17,561 nt of DNA, from contig NZ_DFUE01000027.1 in assembly GCF_002379585.1 (NCBI RefSeq), positions 22,811-40,371 on the forward strand. Reading direction: 5' to 3'. The stretch comes from Pseudomonas sp. UBA4194. Lineage in GTDB: Bacteria; Pseudomonadota; Gammaproteobacteria; Pseudomonadales; Pseudomonadaceae. The notes under the pieces are model-generated. The model worked only from the letters and a program-made list of their open reading frames with translations. It made no database searches and had not been told where the DNA came from. Positions within the stretch are counted from its first letter, which is position 1; the number at the start of each line of letters is the position of its first letter. Positions 1 through 6,349 of this stretch are shown here, one piece after another. A program made the translations under genes and the position numbers.

Positions 1-82
1 GGGGCTAGAAGCAGATCGCGGACGGCGGGGGGAGCGGGGACTGGAAACCGATCGCCGCTCGCCGCCACACCACCGTACGGCT

Positions 83-119
83 CCCTCTCCCTCAGGGAGA
101 GGGCTGGGGTGAGGGGACC
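83..119 (+). repeat. GC-rich palindromic dispersed repeat, 5' copy
   Basis: A 37-bp segment contains two 10-base arms, CCCTCTCCCT and AGGGAGAGGG, separated by one base, followed by a GGGGTGAGGGG tail. An identical copy in inverted orientation lies at 17456-17492, near the other end of the window. The first 21 bases of the window (1-21) also match 17491-17511 with two differences, so this edge is made of the same repeat family. The palindrome would form a strong hairpin. I recognise it only as a common intergenic Pseudomonas repeat and assign no function. Confidence 0.7.
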
Positions 120-166
120 CTCCACCACCGATCCCCCTCCCTAGCCCCGTTCAGGAGTAACCCCCC

Positions 167-733
167 ATGTCCCCACGCAAGCTGGCCCTGATCTGCGTCT
201 CTATCCTGTTCCTCGGCGCCTGCGCAAGCTCGCCCGACCCTTCCATGGCACCGCGCACCGTTGACTCGGTCGATCTGCACAAATACCAGGGCACCTGGTA
301 CGAAGTCGCCCGCCTGCCCATGTTCTTCCAGCGCAACTGTGCGCAATCCGAAGCCCATTACACCCTCAAGCCGGACGGCAACGTCGGCGTATTGAATCGC
401 TGCCGCACCGCCCAGGGCGAATGGCAGGAGGCCTCCGGCACGGCGTCGCCGCAGGTGGCGGGCAAGACCGACAAGCTGTGGGTCGAGTTCGATAACTGGT
501 TTTCCCGGATCGCGCCGGGCGTCACCAAGGGTGACTATTGGGTGCTCGATATCGGCGATGGCTACCAGACCGCGCTGGTCGGCAACCCCAATCGCAAGTA
601 CCTGTGGTTGCTGGCGCGTACACCCACGGTATCGCGCGCGGTGCGTGAGCAGATGCTGGCCAAGGCGCAGCAACAGGGTTACGACACCACGCGGTTGATC
701 TGGCGTGTGGCGGATGCCGATCTGGGGCAATGA
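167..733 (+). CDS. blc: Blc-type outer-membrane lipocalin (lipoprotein)
   Basis: A 188-residue lipocalin of the Blc/apolipoprotein D family. These bind hydrophobic ligands such as fatty acids or lysophospholipids in a beta-barrel at the outer membrane and are linked to envelope maintenance. The N-terminus is a lipoprotein signal: a charged start, a hydrophobic stretch, then lipobox L-G-A with Cys19 as the predicted lipidated residue. The residue after Cys is Ala, not Asp, which predicts outer-membrane sorting. The lipocalin signature is clear: YQGTWYEVARLP near residues 43-54, then a Cys in RNCAQSEAHY and a second in LNRC. The ATG at 167 has AGGAG nine bases upstream. The gene stands alone, with about 140 bp to the next gene. 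Family membership is secure; the ligand is unknown. Confidence 0.9.
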   Translation: MSPRKLALICVSILFLGACASSPDPSMAPRTVDSVDLHKYQGTWYEVARLPMFFQRNCAQSEAHYTLKPDGNVGVLNRCRTAQGEWQEASGTASPQVAGKTDKLWVEFDNWFSRIAPGVTKGDYWVLDIGDGYQTALVGNPNRKYLWLLARTPTVSRAVREQMLAKAQQQGYDTTRLIWRVADADLGQ

Positions 734-797
734 TTCAGCATCGGGGTGCCAGTAGCGGTACACTAGCGCCCTAGCCCCATCCGTCCGGACCCATGTT

Positions 798-807
798 TGT
801 ATATACA
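798..807. promoter_or_regulatory. Probable HutC operator upstream of hutC
   Basis: TGTATATACA is a perfect 10-bp palindrome. It extends on the right into TATACA (808-813), giving an overlapping second half-site. From memory, Pseudomonas HutC binds TGTA-N2-TACA type sites, which this matches exactly. It lies about 70 bp upstream of the hutC start in an otherwise GC-rich gap, which suggests autoregulation of hutC and of the transporter genes behind it. No convincing -35/-10 pair was found beside it, so the exact promoter is left open. Confidence 0.7.
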
Positions 808-875
808 TATACAGACGTTTGCCTGCCCGTTAAACTCCGGCAAGCTATGGCCATCGAATCGACCAAGGAACTCCC

Positions 876-1625
876 GTGCCGACTCCGCCTGTTGTCTCTG
901 CGCTGGCTGCCCAGATGGGCGAAAGTCCGGCCCCCCTGTACGCCCGTGTGAAACAGATGATCGCGCTGCAGATCCTCAACGGCACCTGGCCGCCGCATTT
1001 TCGCGTGCCTTCCGAGAGCGAGCTGGTCAATCAGCTGGGTTTCAGCCGCATGACCATCAACCGGGCCTTGCGTGAGCTGACCGCCGAAGGTCTGCTGGTG
1101 CGCATGCAGGGAGTGGGCACCTTCGTGGCCGAGCCGCGCAGCCAGTCGGCGTTGTTCGAAGTGCACAACATTGCCGACGAGATCTCCGCTCGCGGTCATC
1201 GCCACAGCAGCCAACTGGTGCTGCTCGAGGAAGAAGCCGCTGGCACCGAGCGCGCCCAGACCTTGAACATGCGCGAAGGCCAGCGGGTGTTCCACTCGAT
1301 CATCGTGCACTACGAGAACGACCTCCCCGTGCAGATCGAAGACCGCTACGTCAATGCGCAGATTGCGCCCGACTATCTGCAGCAGGATTTCGTCGACGAA
1401 ACCCCCTACGCCTACCTCACTCGCGTCGCCCCCCTGACCGCCGGCGAGCACGTGGTCGAGGCGATTCTGGCCCATCCCCACGAGTGCGAGCTGCTGCAGA
1501 TCGATCACAGCGAACCCTGCCTGCTGATCCTGCGCCGAACCTGGTCGGGCAAGACGCCGGTGACCGCTGCCAGGCTGATTCACCCCGGTGCCCGCCATCG
1601 TCTCGAAGGCCGTTTCAGCAAGTAG
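876..1625 (+). CDS. hutC: Histidine utilization repressor HutC (GntR family, UTRA domain)
   Basis: A 249-residue GntR/HutC-subfamily regulator. HutC represses histidine-utilization genes and is released by urocanate, the first intermediate of histidine breakdown. The winged helix-turn-helix spans about residues 17-85, with the typical RVPSESELVNQLGFSRMTIN and a GVGTFV wing. The UTRA ligand domain fills about 95-245, with the conserved VQIEDRYVN and a final GARHRLEGRF. I judge it close to Pseudomonas HutC along its whole length. The start is GTG at 876, with AGGA six bases upstream. A palindromic operator lies about 70 bp upstream. The next gene, an importer binding protein, starts 86 bp after the stop with no terminator visible, so co-transcription is likely. 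None of the hut catabolic genes is in this window, which is unusual for hutC. Confidence 0.85.
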   Translation: MPTPPVVSALAAQMGESPAPLYARVKQMIALQILNGTWPPHFRVPSESELVNQLGFSRMTINRALRELTAEGLLVRMQGVGTFVAEPRSQSALFEVHNIADEISARGHRHSSQLVLLEEEAAGTERAQTLNMREGQRVFHSIIVHYENDLPVQIEDRYVNAQIAPDYLQQDFVDETPYAYLTRVAPLTAGEHVVEAILAHPHECELLQIDHSEPCLLILRRTWSGKTPVTAARLIHPGARHRLEGRFSK

Positions 1626-1711
1626 TGCCACGCTCGACGCAGAACAATGCCCGAACCTGCGGTCAGACCTAATGATCGTGGATTCCCATTGCCTGTCAGG
1701 AGCTGGACTTG

Positions 1712-2680
1712 ATGAGAAAAACCCCTCTGTTATTGGCCTCGGCCGTGTCCCTGGGCTTGCTGGCCGGCGCCGGTAGCAGTCAGGCTGCGGCCTGGTGCGA
1801 GTCCGGCAAGCCGGTGAAATTCGCCGGCCTCAACTGGGAGAGCGGCATGCTGCTCACCGACCTGCTGCAATTCGTGCTCAAGCACGGCTACGGCTGCACC
1901 ACCGACAGCCTGCCGGGTAACTCCATCACCATGGAAAGCGCGCTGGGCAGCAACGATATCCAGGTGTTCGCCGAAGAATGGGTAGGGCGCAGCGAAGTCT
2001 GGAACAAGGCTGAGCAGGCGGGCAAGGTCGTGGGTGTAGGCGCACCGGTCGTGGGTGCCGTGGAAGGCTGGTACGTGCCGCGCTATGTGATCGAGGGCGA
2101 TGCCTCGCGCAAGCTGGCAGCCAAGGCGCCGGACCTCAAGGCCATTGCCGACCTGGGCCGTTACGCCCAAGTGTTCAAGGACCAGGAAGAGCCCGACAAA
2201 GGTCGCTTCTACAATTGCCCCGCCGGTTGGACCTGCGAGCTGGAGAACAGCCAGATGCTCAAGAGCTACGGGCTCGAGAGCAGCTATACCAATTTCCGCC
2301 CGGGGACCGGACCGGCGCTGGATGCGGCGGTGCTGTCGAGCTACAAGCGCGGCGAGCCGATTCTGTTCTACTACTGGTCGCCTACGCCGCTGCTGGGGCA
2401 GATTGATGTAGTCAAACTGGACGAGAAGCCAGGTGTGGACAAGACCATCAGCATCAAGGTGGGGTTGTCGAAAACCTTCCATGACGGTGCGCCGGAGTTG
2501 CTCAGTGTGTTCGAGAAGGTCAACCTGCCGATCGATCTGCTCAACCAGAACCTGGCCCGCATGAGCAAGGAACGCATCGAGTCGCCTAAGCTGGCACAGT
2601 TGTTCTTGAAGGAGCATCCGCAGGTGTGGAAACAATGGGTGAGCGAAGAGGCTGCGCACAAGATCGAGGCGGCGCTGTAG
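1712..2680 (+). CDS. hutX: Periplasmic binding protein of betaine/histidine-class ABC importer (HutX-like)
   Basis: A 322-residue OpuAC/ProX-type substrate-binding protein. It should capture a small zwitterion (histidine or a quaternary amine) in the periplasm and deliver it to the permease and ATPase encoded just downstream. The signal peptide occupies residues 1-25, with likely cleavage after SQA. The mature protein has the aromatic-rich features of this fold: NWESG at 41-45, a Trp at 90, and FYYWSPTPLLGQ near 219-230. Four cysteines (29, 62, 169, 175) could form disulfides. The ATG at 1712 is preferred over an adjacent TTG because AGGAG lies nine bases upstream. The link to histidine is inferred from hutC directly upstream and from the known HutXWV importers; glycine betaine, proline betaine or choline remain possible. 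Confidence 0.72.
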   Translation: MRKTPLLLASAVSLGLLAGAGSSQAAAWCESGKPVKFAGLNWESGMLLTDLLQFVLKHGYGCTTDSLPGNSITMESALGSNDIQVFAEEWVGRSEVWNKAEQAGKVVGVGAPVVGAVEGWYVPRYVIEGDASRKLAAKAPDLKAIADLGRYAQVFKDQEEPDKGRFYNCPAGWTCELENSQMLKSYGLESSYTNFRPGTGPALDAAVLSSYKRGEPILFYYWSPTPLLGQIDVVKLDEKPGVDKTISIKVGLSKTFHDGAPELLSVFEKVNLPIDLLNQNLARMSKERIESPKLAQLFLKEHPQVWKQWVSEEAAHKIEAAL

Positions 2681-2716
2681 GCCGTGGGGGTGTCAGGGGT
2701 GGTTGCAGTGTCTGCA

Positions 2717-2751
2717 CTGGCCCCATCGCGGGTAGAACCCGCTCCCACAGG
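2717..2751 (-). repeat. 35-bp REP element
   Basis: A single REP element of the P. putida type with stem-loop core GCGGGT-AGA-ACCCGC, lying just after the hutX-like gene. It is inverted relative to the tandem REP copies that follow, so the first pair forms a head-to-head REP arrangement. The 6-bp core stem is perfect. Confidence 0.85.
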
Positions 2752-2756
2752 GGGGT

Positions 2757-3114
2757 TGCGCGTGGCGATGCATCTCTGTGGGGGCCCCAGCTCCCACTGG
2801 AATCTGCGCCAGGCGATGCACCCCTGTGGGAGCGGGCTCTGCCCGCGATGGGGCCAGTGCAGGCACCCCAGCTCCCACTGGAATCTGCGCCAGGCGATGC
2901 ACCCCTGTGGGAGCGGGCTCTGCCCGCGATGAGGCCAGTGCAGACACCCCATCTCCCACTGGAATCTGCGCCTGGCGATGCCCCCCTGTGGGAGCGGGCT
3001 CTGCCCGCGATGGGGCCAGTGCAGACACCCCAGCTCCCACTGGAATCTGCGCCTGGCGATGCACCCTCGTGGGAGCGGGTTCTACCCGCGATGAGGCCCG
3101 CCCAGACACCCCAG
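2757..3114 (+). repeat. 81-bp tandem array, four copies, each carrying a REP element
   Basis: This occupies most of the 470-bp gap between the binding-protein and permease genes. Four direct repeats of exactly 81 bp begin at 2791, 2872, 2953 and 3034 (marker CTCCCACTGG). Each holds one 35-bp REP (2823-2857, 2904-2938, 2985-3019, 3066-3100) plus a linker containing CTGGCGATGC or a near variant. A shortened copy at 2757-2790 keeps the linker but has lost the REP hairpin core. The first three REPs have core stem GGGC/GCCC; the last has GGGT/ACCC. Because 81 is divisible by three, several frames stay open across the array, but I see no protein-like composition. The remaining bases up to 3150 hold only a weak leader for the permease. 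Confidence 0.88.
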
Positions 3115-3150
3115 CCCTCTCAACAAGTTCCCTGATACAGAGACCGCCCC

Positions 3151-4002
3151 ATGTTTCCAGAAAGCTTCACCTTTTCCATCGCCAACTGGATCAACGACTG
3201 GGTTGATGCACTGGTCACCAATTATGGCGATGTGTTCCGCCATATCTCCGACACCCTGCTGTGGGCCATCGTCAACCTTGAAAGCCTGCTGCGCATGACC
3301 CCGTGGTGGCTGATGCTGATCATCGTCGGTGGAATCGCCTGGCATGCGTCGCGCAAGGTGGTGACGACGCTGGTCATCGTTGGCTTGCTGTTCCTGGTAG
3401 GCGCTGTCGGCCTGTGGGAGAAGTTGATGCAGACCCTGGCCCTGATGCTGGTAGCCACGCTGATCTCGGTCGCCATCGGGATTCCACTGGGCATCCTGTC
3501 GGCACGCAGCAAACGCCTGCGTACGGTGCTGATGCCCCTGCTCGACATCATGCAGACCATGCCCAGCTTCGTGTACCTGATCCCCGTGCTGATGCTGTTT
3601 GGCCTGGGCAAGGTCCCGGCCATTTTCGCCACCGTGATCTACGCCGCACCGCCGCTCATCCGCCTCACCGACCTGGGTATCCGTCAGGTCGATCGCGAAG
3701 TGATGGAAGCGGTCAACGCCTTTGGCGCCAGCCGTTGGCAACAGTTGTTCGGTGTGCAGCTGCCACTGGCATTGCCGAGCATCATGGCCGGGGTCAACCA
3801 GACCACCATGATGGCCCTGTCCATGGTGGTGATCGCTTCGATGATCGGCGCCCGCGGCCTGGGCGAAGACGTGCTGGTGGGCATCCAGACGCTCAACGTG
3901 GGTCGCGGCCTGGAGGCCGGCCTGGCCATCGTGATTCTGGCGGTGGTCATCGACCGTATTACCCAGGCCTATGGCCGCCCACGTCACGAGGTCGGCCGAT
4001 GA
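3151..4002 (+). CDS. hutW: ABC importer permease, betaine/histidine class (HutW-like)
   Basis: A 283-residue inner-membrane permease of the ProW/OpuAB/HutW type. It forms the translocation channel for the ligand delivered by the upstream binding protein. After an N-terminal segment typical of the family (WINDWVDALVTNYG at residues 13-26) come several membrane spans: about 52-66, 70-90, 92-115 and 130-155, with more towards the C-terminus. The EAA loop that contacts the ATPase begins at Glu186 (EAVNAFGASRWQQLFGVQLP), followed by the conserved GARGLGEDV. The ATG at 3151 has only a poor ribosome site, which may lower its expression relative to the binding protein. The REP array lies directly upstream. 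Its stop overlaps the ATPase start by four bases (ATGA), a standard sign of translational coupling. Confidence 0.82.
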   Translation: MFPESFTFSIANWINDWVDALVTNYGDVFRHISDTLLWAIVNLESLLRMTPWWLMLIIVGGIAWHASRKVVTTLVIVGLLFLVGAVGLWEKLMQTLALMLVATLISVAIGIPLGILSARSKRLRTVLMPLLDIMQTMPSFVYLIPVLMLFGLGKVPAIFATVIYAAPPLIRLTDLGIRQVDREVMEAVNAFGASRWQQLFGVQLPLALPSIMAGVNQTTMMALSMVVIASMIGARGLGEDVLVGIQTLNVGRGLEAGLAIVILAVVIDRITQAYGRPRHEVGR

Positions 4003-4823
4003 ACCAGCCCAAGATCGAAGTGCGCAACGTCTACAAGGTTTTCGGCAGCCGCGAACGCGAGGCGCTGGCGTTGAGTCGCCAGGGACACAGCAAGGATCAG
4101 GTCCTGGCCAGCACCGGTTGTGTGGTCGGCGTGGATGATCTGTCGCTGTCCATCGCCGCCGGCGAAGTGTTCGTGATCATGGGCCTTTCAGGTTCGGGCA
4201 AGTCGACGCTGGTGCGCCACTTCAACCGCTTGATCGATCCGTCCAGCGGTCAGGTGCTGGTCGATGGCCAAGACGTTCTGGGCTACGACCGCCAGGCCCT
4301 GCGCGAATTTCGCCGGCACAAGATCAGCATGGTGTTCCAGAGTTTTGGCCTGTTGCCCCACAAGACCGTGCTGCACAACGTAGGCTACGGCCTGAAAGTG
4401 CGGGGCGAGAGCAAGGCGCAGTGTCAGGAGCGGGCGCAGCATTGGATCAAGGTGGTGGGCCTGGCAGGCTATGAACAGTCTTATCCCCATCAGCTGTCCG
4501 GCGGCATGCGCCAGCGGGTAGGCCTGGCGCGGGCTTTGGCGGCCGATACCGAGATCATTCTGATGGACGAAGCCTTCAGCGCCCTGGACCCATTGATCCG
4601 TGCGGAAATGCAGGACCAGCTGAAGGCGCTGCAGGCCAGCCTGCACAAGACCATCGTGTTCATCACCCACGACCTGGACGAGGCGCTGCGTCTTGGCGAT
4701 CGTATCGCCATTCTCAAGGATGGCCGGTTGATCCAGGTGGGCACCCCCAGTGAGATTCTCCACAGCCCGGCGGATGAATACGTCAATCGCTTTGTGCAGC
4801 GGCGCGGGGTGGTGGAGGTTTAG
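3999..4823 (+). CDS. hutV: ABC importer ATPase, betaine/histidine class (HutV-like)
   Basis: A 274-residue ATP-binding subunit that powers the importer. It has Walker A GLSGSGKST at 62-70, signature LSGGMRQ at 166-172, Walker B IILMDE at 186-191, and the switch His in FITHDLDEAL. The N-terminal block with ALSRQGHSKD before the nucleotide-binding core is typical of the ProV/OpuAA/HutV branch. The protein ends soon after the core and lacks the tandem CBS domains of ProV/OpuAA that sense ionic strength. This short form fits HutV-type amino acid import better than osmoprotectant import. The start ATG overlaps the permease stop. A REP pair follows within 25 bp and probably marks the operon end. 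Class is certain; substrate is inferred from context. Confidence 0.83.
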   Translation: MNQPKIEVRNVYKVFGSREREALALSRQGHSKDQVLASTGCVVGVDDLSLSIAAGEVFVIMGLSGSGKSTLVRHFNRLIDPSSGQVLVDGQDVLGYDRQALREFRRHKISMVFQSFGLLPHKTVLHNVGYGLKVRGESKAQCQERAQHWIKVVGLAGYEQSYPHQLSGGMRQRVGLARALAADTEIILMDEAFSALDPLIRAEMQDQLKALQASLHKTIVFITHDLDEALRLGDRIAILKDGRLIQVGTPSEILHSPADEYVNRFVQRRGVVEV

Positions 4824-4845
4824 CCGGGGTATGTGGTGTGGGTGA

Positions 4846-4947
4846 GGGCCTTATCGCGGGTAGAACCCGCTCCCACAGGGGTGAGGGTGAAATTGCAAGG
4901 GCACCGAATCCCCCTTGTGGGAGCGGGTTCTACCCGCGATGAGGCCC
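4846..4947. repeat. Inverted pair of REP elements (BIME-like)
   Basis: Two REP elements in opposite orientation, 4846-4880 and 4912-4947, both with core GCGGGT-AGA-ACCCGC or its complement, are separated by about 31 bp. The two arms are almost perfectly complementary over some 35 bp, so the transcript could fold into one long hairpin. It lies 22 bp after the HutV-like stop. There is no T-run, so it is not a classical terminator, but it may protect the mRNA 3' end or help end transcription. Confidence 0.85.
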
Positions 4948-5012
4948 TACCAGACACCGCCAAACCCAGGCACCTGGCCCCCCCACCATCATCATCCGCG
5001 ACTTTTCTTGTA

Positions 5013-5048
5013 GGAAATGTCCGAAAGACACCCCCTTCAGACATTTCC
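5013..5048. promoter_or_regulatory. 9-bp inverted repeat upstream of the PheS-like gene
   Basis: GGAAATGTC (5013-5021) and GACATTTCC (5040-5048) are perfect inverted arms with an 18-base spacer and a centre-to-centre distance of 27 bp. They lie about 65-100 bp upstream of the PheS-like start, in an AT-richer gap. A weak -35-like TTGTTC (5051-5056) follows, with TAGCGT 17 bases further on. The dyad could be a regulator site or a transcript hairpin. I cannot name a protein that binds it. Confidence 0.45.
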
Positions 5049-5082
5049 GATTGTTCAAGCGAAAGCCCCTCAATAGCGTGTT

Positions 5083-5110
5083 GGCATTTCTCCAAGCACA
5101 AAGGAATGCC
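5083..5110 (+). promoter_or_regulatory. Predicted hairpin that covers the ribosome site of the PheS-like gene
   Basis: GGCATTTCT (5083-5091) can pair with AGGAATGCC (5102-5110), nine pairs with one G-U, around a 10-base loop. The 3' arm contains the AGGA ribosome-binding core (5102-5105) for the ATG at 5114. If it folds in the mRNA, translation initiation would be limited until the stem opens. This is read directly from the complementarity; regulation is inference. Confidence 0.45.
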
Positions 5111-5113
5111 ACC

Positions 5114-6259
5114 ATGCCCGTGACCAAGCACTACCTCAGCCACGAAGCGATCCACAAGGCATTGCGCGTGGCCGACCTGACCGAAGCCTGCGACCCGGTG
5201 CACGCCGTGCGCCTGATGGTCAAGGACCTGCTGGCGGGCCTGGTACGGTTGGGGTGGCCGCTGGCGCAGGTACAGAAACAGCCCCGCATCGTTCCCGCCC
5301 ACGAGTGTCATGAGTTGCTCGGCTACGACGTCCATGCCGCTGCGGCCATGCATGCACAGACCTGCTGGATCGACGATCATCTGATACTGCGCACGCAAAC
5401 CACCAGCGCGATCATCGCTGGCCTGCAGGCCGCTGCCAGCCGCCGCCTGGCGGGAGAAGCCGTGGTTGTGGCCGCCCCAGGCATTACCTTTCGCCGCGAC
5501 GTGCGCGACCGCTGGCACTGCGCCGAGCCCCATCAGATGGACATCTGGGTGCTGGGCGACCCCGACCTCTCCAATCGCCGCGATCTATTGCGCTTGGTCG
5601 GCGATGTGCTGGGCATTGCCGTGCCGGGTCGAGCCTGGGTGCACGTCGACAGCGTTCACCCCTACACCGAAGGAGGTATCCAAGCCTGTTTGCTGAATCG
5701 GCAGAAGCCGGTCGCGGTTCTGCAAGCCGGCTGCATCGCCCGGACCTTGCTGCAGCGCCTGGACATCGACCCGGCGGTGCACGGCGGTCTGGCCCTGAGC
5801 GTAGGTCTGGACCGGCTGGTGATGCTGCGCAAGGGCGTGCCCGACATCCGCCTGTTGCGCGACGCGCATCCGCGGGTGCAGGCACAGATGGCGCATCTCA
5901 AGCCGTGGCAGCCGATCTCCCGGCAGGTGCCCATCAGCCGTGATCTGTCGATGGCGGTCGAGCCGGGCTTGAACCCCGAAACCCTCACCGAGCAGATCCT
6001 GCAGATCGCCGACTACCGCGCCAACTGGATCGAAGAGCTGAGTGTGAAAGGCCGCTGGCCGTTCGACGAGCTGCCCAGCCCGATCATCGAACGCCTGGGG
6101 ATCGTTCGCGGTCAGGAAAATCTGGTGCTGCGGGTGGTGTTGCGCGATCACGCCCAGACCCTCACCGCGCCCCAGGCCGAAGGGCTCTATGGTGACATTC
6201 AAGCGGCCCTGCATCGGGGCGCGCCGGGGGGCAGCTATCGGATCGGCGAACGGCTCTGA
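5114..6259 (+). CDS. srmL: PheS-like class II ligase with C-terminal FDX-ACB domain (SrmL-like)
   Basis: A 381-residue stand-alone relative of the phenylalanyl-tRNA synthetase alpha chain. The class II core has LILRTQTTSA (90-99), a motif 2 with FRRD (126-129) and HCAEPHQMD (135-143), and motif 3 GLDRLVMLRKGVPDIRLL (231-248). A ferredoxin-fold anticodon-binding (FDX-ACB) domain follows at about 264-381 (PISRDLSMAV, then LRVVLRDHAQTLT). True PheS has a Glu in HQxEG; here it is Asp in HQMDIW, so substrate choice may differ. Core plus FDX-ACB resembles mitochondrial PheRS, but it is shorter and has no PheT partner here. I recall this group being named the PheS-related mystery ligase SrmL; its substrate is unknown to me. 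The ATG at 5114 is chosen because AAGGA lies upstream; an in-frame TTG at 5051 lacks one. Confidence 0.75.
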   Translation: MPVTKHYLSHEAIHKALRVADLTEACDPVHAVRLMVKDLLAGLVRLGWPLAQVQKQPRIVPAHECHELLGYDVHAAAAMHAQTCWIDDHLILRTQTTSAIIAGLQAAASRRLAGEAVVVAAPGITFRRDVRDRWHCAEPHQMDIWVLGDPDLSNRRDLLRLVGDVLGIAVPGRAWVHVDSVHPYTEGGIQACLLNRQKPVAVLQAGCIARTLLQRLDIDPAVHGGLALSVGLDRLVMLRKGVPDIRLLRDAHPRVQAQMAHLKPWQPISRQVPISRDLSMAVEPGLNPETLTEQILQIADYRANWIEELSVKGRWPFDELPSPIIERLGIVRGQENLVLRVVLRDHAQTLTAPQAEGLYGDIQAALHRGAPGGSYRIGERL

Positions 6260-6349
6260 AACCTTATGATAGAGAGGGGCATGCTTCCCGAGGCCATTCA
6301 GGTTTATGATGCCCGACGGGAGAATCAATCCACCCTTACGGAGCGCGTG

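Noticed and set aside
876..1625. Generic GntR regulator of phosphonate or sugar metabolism
   Set aside because: The match to HutC runs the full length, including the UTRA end, and the HutC-type operator lies upstream.
1679..1692. Sigma-54-like TGG...TTGCC stretch before hutX
   Set aside because: The GG-to-GC spacing is one base short of the required distance, and the transcript would start within or after the ribosome site.
2626..3135. Open frames through the 81-bp array, on both strands, encoding repetitive peptides
   Set aside because: They stay open only because the unit length is divisible by three. They consist of REP sequence, and the + strand one overlaps the end of hutX in another frame. 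No ribosome site or protein-like composition was seen.
3999..4823. Osmoprotectant ATPase ProV/OpuAA
   Set aside because: The CBS domains are absent and the length fits HutV. Betaine transport is not excluded but is less favoured.
5051..5113. Extended N-terminus of the PheS-like protein from a TTG at 5051
   Set aside because: There is no ribosome site ahead of the TTG, and the added residues are unlike the family. The ATG at 5114 has AAGGA upstream.
6265..6310. Two TATGAT hexamers upstream of pip as promoters
   Set aside because: The -10 match is good, but neither has a recognisable -35 at 16-18 bases. They are left as a remark in the pip entry.
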